NCBI GenBank assembly: GCA_030635835.1
Contig: DAOVYB010000052.1
Coordinates: forward strand, 1-8,798
Origin: Gammaproteobacteria bacterium
GTDB lineage: Bacteria > Pseudomonadota > Gammaproteobacteria > UBA6429
DNA: 8,798 nucleotides
Direction of reading: 5' to 3'
The position numbers and the translations under genes were made by a program. Position 1 is the stretch's first letter; each line of letters opens with the position of its first letter. This document shows positions 1 to 6,020 of the stretch, in pieces. Under the pieces are notes generated by a model. It searched no databases, was not told where the DNA came from, and saw nothing but the letters and a program-made list of their open reading frames with translations.

Positions 1-920
1 GACAAAGGTGTTTGCAAGCAAATTCCAGTAAGTTTTTTAGAAAACTTATAACCCGGTAGCAATGTCCAGTTTAAACTTTGTGTTGTTGTTCGTGTAGCAA
101 TAACACCGGTTTCACTGCAGCCATAAATTTCACGTACAGTTGTTTTTAATTGTTGTTCTGCTTCCTGAGCAAGTTGCATTGATAAAGGTGCTGTAGCGCA
201 AAGTGTAAAATTGATAGTTGGCCAGTCTGATTTTATTTGGCTACAAGCGCGTAAATGAATAGGGGTTGTAACAAGGATGACAGGCTTGTTTATAGTAGCA
301 AGTGTTTGTCGAATATCTTCCGGAAAAAAAGGTTTGCTATTGTGTACACAAACGCCGGTTACTAATGGAAAGATAATTGTCGTTTCAAAGCCATACATGT
401 GTTGCGGTGGTACCGTGGCAACTAATGTGTGTTGTGTTGATTGATTAAATTGAAGCTGTTTTGCTACACGTTGAGCGCTGTCAATGAGTGCGCCCCAGTG
501 TTTATGATTTGCTTTAGGTTTGCCGGTACTGCCTGATGTAAACACAATGGCTACTAATTGATCGACATTTATTTCTGCAGGAAATGGATTTACTTTAGCA
601 GGCTTAATGGTCAAAAGAGTTTCGAGTAAATCATTATCAATGCGGTGTGTATCGGAGTGGTCTTTCTCAAGAGTTTCTATTTCTTTTTCTGCACGGCTTG
701 CGGGCATTAATGAAATTTGTTTTTGCAAAATGCAGGCAACAAAAGCCAGTGCAAACAAATAACGATCTTCACAAAGGTTAATGGCATATTTGTGATTATC
801 AAGATTAGCGGCTATGTGTGTAACATCGTGCTTAAATTTTTCATGTGTAATAATTTCATCTTTAAACCAAAAGATGGGTGTATCGGCTTGGGATTTAATA
901 AGTATAGGTAAGGTCTTCAT
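1..920 (-). CDS. AMP-dependent acyl/aryl ligase, APE-cluster type (partial, C-terminus off the left edge)
   Basis: This is an ANL-superfamily adenylating enzyme. It activates a carboxylic acid as acyl-AMP and passes it to a thiol. The 306 visible residues start at ATG 920 (MKTLPILIK...) and stay open to base 1. The ATP-binding loop TSGSTGKPK begins at residue 128, and the adenylate-binding motif YGCSETG is at residues 266-272. The C-terminal hinge and lid, including the catalytic lysine, lie outside the window. No Shine-Dalgarno is visible, and the start lies 12 nt after the stop of the COG4648 gene, so translation probably depends on the operon. In aryl polyene clusters a ligase in this position loads the aromatic starter (such as 4-hydroxybenzoate or a cinnamate) onto an ACP. 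That role is inferred here from gene order. A fatty-acid substrate is the main alternative. Confidence 0.9.
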   Translation of the reverse strand, partial: MKTLPILIKSQADTPIFWFKDEIITHEKFKHDVTHIAANLDNHKYAINLCEDRYLFALAFVACILQKQISLMPASRAEKEIETLEKDHSDTHRIDNDLLETLLTIKPAKVNPFPAEINVDQLVAIVFTSGSTGKPKANHKHWGALIDSAQRVAKQLQFNQSTQHTLVATVPPQHMYGFETTIIFPLVTGVCVHNSKPFFPEDIRQTLATINKPVILVTTPIHLRACSQIKSDWPTINFTLCATAPLSMQLAQEAEQQLKTTVREIYGCSETGVIATRTTTQSLNWTLLPGYKFSKKLTGICLQTPL

Positions 921-932
921 TCGTATTTATAT

Positions 933-1562
933 TTAATTTTTAGTCAGGGTATGAGGACGAATTTTAATTATTTTACGCAGATATTTAAAAAAGCCACCTT
1001 GTACTGAAGTTATATCAGAAAGGTATCGTTTACGGTAAAAAAATTCAATAATAAAAAAAACAGTAATTAATATATAGCTGATGATATTACTGAATAAAGA
1101 CCAGATATGTGGTGAATAAAATATTGCGAGAAAAACGCTGGTCAGTACCATGAGCAGTAAGAATACTGCCCAAACTCTTGTTAGAGATTGAGTATAGCGA
1201 AAATGACGATCTTCAAGTTTTTTATTATTGTTTATTATCAAGGCATAACGGGTAATTAACGGCGTTTGGCCTGATTGCAGTGAATGTGAAAAAAGTATAA
1301 ACATGCTAAATAGAATCAGTATTGGTGGGAAATAGAGTAAGTATTGAGCATATGTTTGCTGCATGAAGTATGCGATAAAGCCGATGATAATAAATAACGT
1401 TATTCCTGAGTACCAGTGTTTATTGAGGCATTTATCGATGGCCAAAAGGGAAAATATGAATATAAGGTAACCTATGATAAACAGTGGTCGTTCAAGCCAG
1501 AGGCTGGTATGAGCTACTATCGGGTAGGAGAACATCAGAGTTATCGAGAGTTTACTTAACAT
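933..1562 (-). CDS. COG4648-family polytopic membrane protein
   Basis: This is an inner-membrane protein of 209 residues and unknown biochemical function. About six hydrophobic segments are visible: roughly residues 7-22, 27-43, 53-67, 74-92, 131-150 and 156-176. The conserved loop SLQSGQTPLITRYA (residues 94-107) resembles the family motif, a basic or polar stretch followed by PLITR. A Tyr-Thr then Trp pattern follows near residues 123-131, and the tail is strongly basic. COG4648 genes sit between the ACP pair and the AMP ligase in aryl polyene clusters, and that order is kept here: the start is 13 nt after the ACP stop and the stop is 12 nt before the ligase start. A role in anchoring or channelling the polyene synthase at the membrane is only a guess. 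No Shine-Dalgarno is evident. Confidence 0.85.
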   Translation of the reverse strand: MLSKLSITLMFSYPIVAHTSLWLERPLFIIGYLIFIFSLLAIDKCLNKHWYSGITLFIIIGFIAYFMQQTYAQYLLYFPPILILFSMFILFSHSLQSGQTPLITRYALIINNNKKLEDRHFRYTQSLTRVWAVFLLLMVLTSVFLAIFYSPHIWSLFSNIISYILITVFFIIEFFYRKRYLSDITSVQGGFFKYLRKIIKIRPHTLTKN

Positions 1563-1575
1563 GGATTGTTAAAAG

Positions 1576-1845
1576 TTAATTTTTGCGTTGAGTCTCGATA
1601 TGGTTCGTCAAATTTCGTAATGACGAAAATATCTGGGCATTATTTGAGTCATCAGATTTTAACTGAAAGCTATATTTTTGAGTGATAGCCATTGCAAGTT
1701 CGAGAGCATCAATAGAATCCAGACCGAGCCCTTCATTAAAAAGAGCCGCTTCTGGATCTATATCTGAAGCTGTAATATCTTCCAGATTGAGGGATTCGAG
1801 AATGAGTTCAGCAACTTCTTTCTCTGAATTTGTAAGTTCGGACAT
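1576..1845 (-). CDS. Acyl carrier protein, second of a tandem pair
   Basis: This 89-residue acidic acyl carrier protein carries the phosphopantetheine attachment motif GLDSIDALEL, with the modified serine at residue 44. It would hold the growing acyl or polyenoyl chain as a thioester for the ketosynthase, reductase and dehydratase partners. By hand alignment it matches the neighbouring ACP at 49 of 83 ungapped positions, so the two are paralogues, probably from an old duplication. The helix II region is nearly identical, while residues around 51-65 differ (AMAITQKY against SVSLSKTY), which may give different partner specificity. Aryl polyene clusters typically encode two ACPs side by side. 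The Shine-Dalgarno is weak (GAGA about 12 nt upstream). A 138-nt spacer with a possible internal promoter separates it from the first ACP. Confidence 0.95.
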   Translation of the reverse strand: MSELTNSEKEVAELILESLNLEDITASDIDPEAALFNEGLGLDSIDALELAMAITQKYSFQLKSDDSNNAQIFSSLRNLTNHIETQRKN

Positions 1846-1911
1846 ATTTAGTAAATCTCGTACAGTTTCTTGCTGGCCACATAAGCCGGTAATTGTAGCA
1901 TAGAGGCTATA

Positions 1912-1917
1912 ATTATA
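1912..1917 (-). promoter_or_regulatory. Candidate internal -10 before the second ACP
   Basis: A perfect TATAAT on the minus strand lies about 67 nt before the ACP start at 1845. It sits in a 12-bp palindrome, CTATAATTATAG (1907-1918), so the same hexamer reads on both strands. The best -35 (TTTTCA, 4 of 6, 15-nt spacer) is poor. It could give the second ACP and the genes after it extra transcription. Confidence 0.3.
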
Positions 1918-1923
1918 GGGTGT

Positions 1924-1952
1924 AGGGCAAAGTGAAAAAGCCCTGGTCAGGC
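1924..1952 (-). terminator. Weak hairpin pair with U5 run between the two ACP genes (possible attenuator)
   Basis: The minus strand reads GCCTGACCAGGGC (1952 to 1940) followed by five T. This can fold into a short stem, but only 3 bp are clean. The same AGGGC segment (1944-1940) is also the exact complement of GCCCT (1928-1924) further along. The two folds exclude each other, as in attenuators. Both are weak, so this may be chance or at most a partial terminator. Confidence 0.22.
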
Positions 1953-1983
1953 AAAAATAACCGTGTATTTTGCTAAAGAGAGC

Positions 1984-2250
1984 TTATTTGGGTCTATTTT
2001 GCGCAATATAATTCGTTAAAGAGCGTAATGATGAAAATATTTCCTTGTTATTTGCATCGTTGTTGCGTAGTTCAATCGAATACGTTTTGCTTAAGCTAAC
2101 AGACAGTTCCAGCGCATCAATTGAATCGAGCCCCAGGCCGTCATTAAAAAGCGCTTCATCAGGGTTAATTTCTTCAGCAGTAATATCTTCCAGACTCAAG
2201 CAGTCGATAATTAATTGTGCGACTTCTTTTTCGAGTTCTTGTTGTGACAT
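1984..2250 (-). CDS. Acyl carrier protein, first of a tandem pair and first gene of the left operon
   Basis: This 88-residue acyl carrier protein has the motif GLDSIDALEL, with the phosphopantetheine serine at residue 43. The helical acidic fold is typical of type II fatty-acid and polyketide ACPs. The ATG start at 2250 is well supported by GGAG (2258-2261 on the minus strand) with a 7-nt gap, the best Shine-Dalgarno in this operon. It opens the minus-strand operon that continues through the second ACP, the COG4648 protein and the AMP ligase. One of the two ACPs could also supply DarB, because the dar operon at 4628-8117 has no ACP of its own (the known dar pathway uses the ACP DarC). That assignment is inference. 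Confidence 0.95.
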   Translation of the reverse strand: MSQQELEKEVAQLIIDCLSLEDITAEEINPDEALFNDGLGLDSIDALELSVSLSKTYSIELRNNDANNKEIFSSLRSLTNYIAQNRPK

Positions 2251-2257
2251 CTACTGA

Positions 2258-2261
2258 CTCC
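2258..2261 (-). promoter_or_regulatory. Shine-Dalgarno of the first ACP gene
   Basis: GGAG on the minus strand, 7 nt before the ATG at 2250. It fixes the ACP start and contrasts with the weak or absent sites in front of the downstream genes. Confidence 0.7.
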
Positions 2262-2278
2262 GCGGGTTAGTTAAGTTG

Positions 2279-2338
2279 AATATTCAGCGCATTTCTCGCC
2301 CTGCAAATGGGGGAAGGTGAACGAGAAAGGTGAATATT
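2279..2338. repeat. Interrupted inverted repeat in the divergent control region
   Basis: AATATTCA (2279-2286) is the exact reverse complement of TGAATATT (2331-2338). Inside it, TTTCTCG (2292-2298) is the exact reverse complement of CGAGAAA (2322-2328). The arms are separated by 5 nt on one side and 2 nt on the other, and the loop is 23 nt. The left outer arm belongs to a 10-bp perfect palindrome, TGAATATTCA (2277-2286). The right outer arm overlaps the proposed minus-strand -10 element, so a regulator-binding site is one reading. The inner arms would fall inside the ACP mRNA leader, so an RNA hairpin is another. The symmetry is directly visible; its function is inference. Confidence 0.6.
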
Positions 2339-2344
2339 ATCACA
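2336..2344 (-). promoter_or_regulatory. Candidate promoter of the ACP operon (extended -10)
   Basis: The minus strand reads TGTGATAAT, a TGn extension followed by GATAAT (5 of 6 matches to TATAAT). No convincing -35 lies 16-18 nt upstream, which is tolerated with an extended -10. Transcription would start near 2329 and give a leader of about 80 nt before the ACP start at 2250. Confidence 0.35.
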
Positions 2345-2410
2345 GAAACCGGTATGAGTAATTATTCAGCTGACAAGCGGATTAGCAAAGGTAATTTAAT
2401 CAATAAGTTG

Positions 2411-2416
2411 TATAAT
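2411..2416 (+). promoter_or_regulatory. Candidate -10 of the ABC transporter operon
   Basis: A perfect TATAAT lies about 45 nt before the ATPase start at 2462. No good -35 is found 16-18 nt upstream. A near-consensus CTGACA at 2370-2375 is too far away (35 nt). It may need an activator or be fortuitous in AT-rich DNA. Confidence 0.3.
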
Positions 2417-2461
2417 CAGCAGCTAAAAAATACGTTTAAATAAAAATAAGCCCATTTAATA

Positions 2462-3373
2462 ATGATTTCAATTCGTAATTTACATTTTGCCTATGCAGAT
2501 AATCAGCTTATCTTTGATAATTTTAATTTAGAGATTGAGACTGGCAGTTTATTTGGTTTAATCGGTCCAAATGGCGCGGGTAAATCAACCCTGATTTCAT
2601 TGATCACCGGCTTAAACCAGGCACAGGCAGGTAGCATTAAAATTGATGGCAAGGACTTGTCTTCTGCGCGGAATGATCTATTAAGTAATTTATCTTCGGT
2701 ACCACAGGAATATGCGTTTTACCCAAAATTGTCGGTACTGCAAAATCTGAATTTTTTCTGTCGTTTGTATAAAAAAATTAAACAACCTGAATTAAATATA
2801 AATAAGGCAATCGAGTTAACCGGTTTGGCAAAGTACAAACATCGGGCAGCAGGAAAACTCTCCGGTGGTTTAAAGCGGCGTTTAAACCTGGCCATTGGCT
2901 TACTCAATAAACCCACTTTGCTGATTTTAGATGAACCTACCGTTGGCATAGATCCGCAGTCACGTCATTTTATTCTTGCAGCAATCAAGCAGCTCAATAA
3001 AGAAGGGACGACGATTCTTTATACCAGCCATTACATGGAAGAAATTGAAAACCTGTGTGACACCATTGCGGTGATTGATTATGGAAAAATTATGATGCAG
3101 GGTGAGCTGAATAAATTATTGTTCAGTGCAACTTCTTTTCAAATACAAACAACGCGTAGCGTGACAAAAAATGAAATTGAAAGTTATCACTTCAATAACA
3201 AAATAAATATTGATAACAATAAATTAGCGGGTGAACTGGACACAGTTAAGCAATTAACCGAATTATTGGATCTGTTACAACAATCCGGTCATAAAATAGA
3301 GCAGGTCGAGTTTGGTAAACAAAGCCTGGAATCAATGTATTTTGCTTTAACCGATCAGGCTGTACGCGAATGA
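2462..3373 (+). CDS. ABC transporter ATP-binding protein (ABC-2 exporter type)
   Basis: This 303-residue cytoplasmic ATPase drives an ABC-2 family exporter. All catalytic motifs are intact: Walker A GPNGAGKST at residues 35-43, Q-loop glutamine at 82, signature LSGG at 133-136, Walker B LILDE ending in catalytic Glu158, D-loop VGID at 161-164, and switch His190 in YTSHYMEE. A C-terminal extension of about 80 residues after the nucleotide-binding core is normal for drug, polysaccharide and antibiotic exporters of this group. Its stop overlaps the permease start by 4 nt (ATGA), so the two are translationally coupled and form one transporter. It stands between the ACP operon and the dar operon, and similar pairs occur in dialkylresorcinol and flexirubin loci as far as I recall. 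Export of the pigment or a precursor is likely but inferred. Confidence 0.95.
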   Translation: MISIRNLHFAYADNQLIFDNFNLEIETGSLFGLIGPNGAGKSTLISLITGLNQAQAGSIKIDGKDLSSARNDLLSNLSSVPQEYAFYPKLSVLQNLNFFCRLYKKIKQPELNINKAIELTGLAKYKHRAAGKLSGGLKRRLNLAIGLLNKPTLLILDEPTVGIDPQSRHFILAAIKQLNKEGTTILYTSHYMEEIENLCDTIAVIDYGKIMMQGELNKLLFSATSFQIQTTRSVTKNEIESYHFNNKINIDNNKLAGELDTVKQLTELLDLLQQSGHKIEQVEFGKQSLESMYFALTDQAVRE

Positions 3374-4575
3374 TGAATATACTGGTTAACATATTAAAAA
3401 AAGAATTTACCCTAGTGCTGAAAGACATTCATGCTTTACTGGTTTTATTTATTATGCCCATGGCTTTTATTTTAGTAATGTCTTTGGCTTTGCCCGACAC
3501 AGAATCAGATAGTGATAAAGATCGACCAAAGATTGGTTTAATTTTCCAACAATCACAAGATAGTAAGTTACCTGCAAGTCAGGAGTTAACGAATTTGCCC
3601 GGATTTCATACCCGTGTAATGATTGACAAAAATAATATGCGTGAGCAAATCATTAATGATCAACTCATTGCCATGATTGTTGTGCCTGAAAATTTTATTC
3701 AGTTACTGCAACAAAATGAACCACTGGAAAATACATTAGAGGTTTTTTATTCGCCGAGCACACCATCACATTTACGTTTTTTATTAATGTCTTCAGTCAG
3801 ACAGGTTATTGCTTTATGGCAACTAGAGAAAAAATTAAAATCAAAAATGTCTGACTCGGTGATGCAGCAAGCCTTAAAAGACAAGTTTTTAGGCCGCAGC
3901 CTGGTAAGTGAGCATGAGATTTCTATTGGCGAAGAAAAGGTTGAGGCAAAACAACCAAGTTCAGTGAAACAAAGTGTCCCGGCATGGTTAATTTTTTCTA
4001 TGTTTTTTGTTGTTATTCCTTTATCAACAACCTTTATTGTTGAAAAACAACACGGCACATTACAGCGGCTAAAAACCTTTCCGGTTACCGATGGCTATTT
4101 TTTAATGGGCAAGATTGTACCGTACATTATTATTAATCTTATTCAGACGGTACTGATGTTTTTAGTTGGAATATATTTAGTGCCGGCGGTGGGCGGTCAG
4201 GCCTTACAACTTTCTGATAATGCCTGGTTATTAATACCGATGTCCATGTCGGTGAGTGTGCTGGCTATTAGCGTGGCAATGTTAATTGCGGTACGGGTCA
4301 ACACCACCGACCAGGCAACGACCATTGGTGGCGTGAGTAACTTGTTACTCGCAGTGGTAGGTGGTGTGATGGTCCCGACCTATGTTATGCCGGAAGCAAT
4401 GAAAAATATTTCAGGTTATTCACCAATGAACTGGGGACTGGAAGGTTTCTTAACAGTATTACTCAGGGAAGGAAGTTTTGTTGATATTGTTCCGGAGATG
4501 ATGAAGTTGTTAGGTTTGTCGGTTATTTTTTTATTCTTTGCTGTTTTAAGTTACAAGCATCTTTTACGCGATTAA
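3370..4575 (+). CDS. ABC-2 type permease (exporter membrane subunit)
   Basis: This 401-residue inner-membrane subunit partners the ATPase just upstream. It has the layout of the larger ABC-2 permeases: one N-terminal transmembrane helix (about 22-41), a soluble extracytoplasmic domain of about 160 residues (42-203), then five helices (about 204-224, 249-272, 285-309, 318-336 and 379-396). The motif EKQHGTLQRLKT (225-236) after helix 2 is the family's coupling-helix signature. Start codons ATG 3370 and ATG 3373 are both possible; the first gives the ATGA overlap. The gene converges on the BtrH-like gene with a 52-nt gap in which I find no GC-rich hairpin. The substrate cannot be read from the sequence. 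The neighbours suggest an aryl polyene or dialkylresorcinol product. Confidence 0.93.
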   Translation: MMNILVNILKKEFTLVLKDIHALLVLFIMPMAFILVMSLALPDTESDSDKDRPKIGLIFQQSQDSKLPASQELTNLPGFHTRVMIDKNNMREQIINDQLIAMIVVPENFIQLLQQNEPLENTLEVFYSPSTPSHLRFLLMSSVRQVIALWQLEKKLKSKMSDSVMQQALKDKFLGRSLVSEHEISIGEEKVEAKQPSSVKQSVPAWLIFSMFFVVIPLSTTFIVEKQHGTLQRLKTFPVTDGYFLMGKIVPYIIINLIQTVLMFLVGIYLVPAVGGQALQLSDNAWLLIPMSMSVSVLAISVAMLIAVRVNTTDQATTIGGVSNLLLAVVGGVMVPTYVMPEAMKNISGYSPMNWGLEGFLTVLLREGSFVDIVPEMMKLLGLSVIFLFFAVLSYKHLLRD

Positions 4576-4627
4576 TTATTTCGATTTCATATCTTCATTA
4601 CACTACTTCTTTTTAAATGATACTGAA

Positions 4628-5626
4628 TTATTTTTTGAATTGACTTAAACGCTGATAAAAATCCAGTTCCATATCGGCAATTTTATAAAGCTGTTTTGCC
4701 GCGTCAGAATATTCCTGTCCTTTGCGTTGTTTACTCAGGCGTGCGCATAACACGGCAAAATCACGCCATTCATCGCCAATTTGAGTGAGTTCAGATGAAC
4801 ATTCGTTTAAGGTTGTAGAACCCAGCAGTGCGCCAGATTCCTGTAAAAATGCTGCATAAATAAAACGAAAGCCCGCACCACCGGTGCCAATTTCTTCCTG
4901 CATACGTACAATGTGCCCCATGAATAACCGCGCATAATGTTGATCGGCTTTATCCAGTTTAGCGATATTTTTCGCTAACAATCGAATACCATGCACACCG
5001 GAAAAAGGTACCGGGTTCCATTTACCATTCATTTTCGCCATAAAGTGAATTGATTTTGGAATGACCCGATCGTAATCAATACTCTCGGGAACTGCGCTGG
5101 GGTAATACATCAATCCCTTGGGTGCTAATGCTCCTTTACTAAAGCGGGCGCGTTGAAGATCATCTTCTTTTGCCGTGACCAGATGAGAAAAAACCGGATC
5201 ACTGATTTTATATTCTCCATCTTCCTTAGCGTAAGCCAGCAGGTTATGCGCATTAAAATGAAAACGCATCGCTTGTGGAAAGTAAGGCAGGAAAAATACT
5301 GAAGTTTGTAGGCCGACCGCTTTGTCCTGGCTCAGCATTAAATCTAGCGCTTGCATGCCTTTCTCTTCATTACGGAAGGTTTCATATTTAAATTTTAAGC
5401 CGTCGATCCGCCAGGATAAAAATTTCACCAGCAGTTTTGGTGGAATACGATAAGCAATTAAAGGTAAACCATTTATTTTAATTCGTTTTAAATAAGCAAA
5501 GGTTAAGCCACTGGCAAGGCCAAAAACCATTGGCTCTGACATTTCAAGACCATAGGATCGGAGCAGATTGGAAACAGTGCCGGTTTCGCAGTGTGCAGAA
5601 GGTGTGTGAATAAATTCTTTAGGCAT
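4628..5626 (-). CDS. BtrH_N-domain acyltransferase-like protein
   Basis: This 332-residue soluble protein resembles the BtrH family. BtrH, of butirosin biosynthesis, transfers an acyl group from an acyl carrier protein to the product's acceptor. Family marks seen here are the N-terminal HC pair (His12-Cys13, probable nucleophile Cys13) followed by LLRSYGLEMSEPMVFGLASGL. Two histidines in RFHFNAHN (His123, His127) and the SDP motif (Asp143) could complete a Cys-His-Asp triad. The C-terminal half (about 190-332) is a helical domain like the one that usually follows BtrH_N. It is the last gene of the dar operon; its start overlaps the preceding gene by 8 nt. In this setting it is a natural candidate for making the ester between a polyene acyl chain and the dialkylresorcinol. 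That is inference, as is the triad. Confidence 0.85.
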   Translation of the reverse strand: MPKEFIHTPSAHCETGTVSNLLRSYGLEMSEPMVFGLASGLTFAYLKRIKINGLPLIAYRIPPKLLVKFLSWRIDGLKFKYETFRNEEKGMQALDLMLSQDKAVGLQTSVFFLPYFPQAMRFHFNAHNLLAYAKEDGEYKISDPVFSHLVTAKEDDLQRARFSKGALAPKGLMYYPSAVPESIDYDRVIPKSIHFMAKMNGKWNPVPFSGVHGIRLLAKNIAKLDKADQHYARLFMGHIVRMQEEIGTGGAGFRFIYAAFLQESGALLGSTTLNECSSELTQIGDEWRDFAVLCARLSKQRKGQEYSDAAKQLYKIADMELDFYQRLSQFKK

Positions 5627-6020
5627 TCGGTATTTTTATTAATTGAGTTGCGTCAATGCCGAGTACAGTCGCATAGACTTCAATTTGTTGTTGCGTTAAT
5701 TTTACAAAATTTTCTGGTTTAAAGTGGCGCTTTACCTGCCATTGAAACTTGCCAACCGCTGCTGCAAGCATGGTAAGATCCATACGTTGTGCATACATGT
5801 GATATTCAAGTGGTGAGCTCGAACCTTGCTGGACGTTAATTAATGATTGTTGGGTCAGGCGATCTATTTCTTCGAGTGCCTGGATTAATGCTATTGTCTC
5901 TGGTTCCCAGCCAGCGGTGCGGGATAGTTCGTATTTACCTTCAGCATTTACGGTATAAAGACCTTTGGTTTCACCTTCATACATTTCATGAGGTTGATTG
6001 GGAATTTTGTCTTTTTTCAT
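5619..6020 (-). CDS. Uncharacterised 133-aa protein of the dar operon
   Basis: I do not recognise a family. The 133-residue protein has no signal peptide and no membrane segment, and it is predicted to be soluble and mostly helical in the middle and C-terminal part. The N-terminus (1-38) is polar, with a GLYTVNAEGKYEL segment that looks like a short beta hairpin. The sequence WEPETIALIQALEEIDRLTQQ (38-58) could form an amphipathic helix. Residues 73-97 contain a YHMYAQRMDLTMLAAAVGKFQW stretch and the tail ends in short helices. Cysteine is absent, so thiol chemistry is excluded. It is wedged between darB (4-nt ATGA overlap) and the BtrH-like gene (8-nt overlap), so it is made with both in fixed order. 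A small partner or scaffold of DarB or the acyltransferase is a reasonable guess; no function is assigned. Confidence 0.85.
   Translation of the reverse strand: MKKDKIPNQPHEMYEGETKGLYTVNAEGKYELSRTAGWEPETIALIQALEEIDRLTQQSLINVQQGSSSPLEYHMYAQRMDLTMLAAAVGKFQWQVKRHFKPENFVKLTQQQIEVYATVLGIDATQLIKIPNA

Noticed and set aside
717..911. Plus-strand open frame of 64 codons opposite the AMP ligase
   Set aside because: The minus strand encodes an intact conserved ligase here; the plus-strand product has no recognisable features.
1682..1903. Plus-strand open frame opposite the second ACP
   Set aside because: It is a mirror of the strongly supported ACP gene, is Ser/Arg-rich with no domain, and a similar frame lies opposite the other ACP.
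2370..2416. CTGACA and TATAAT as one plus-strand promoter
   Set aside because: The gap between them is 35 nt, about twice the workable spacing.
4576..4627. Possible bidirectional terminator between the convergent permease and BtrH-like genes
   Set aside because: The gap is T-rich in places but has no GC-rich inverted repeat, so I could not support a terminator.
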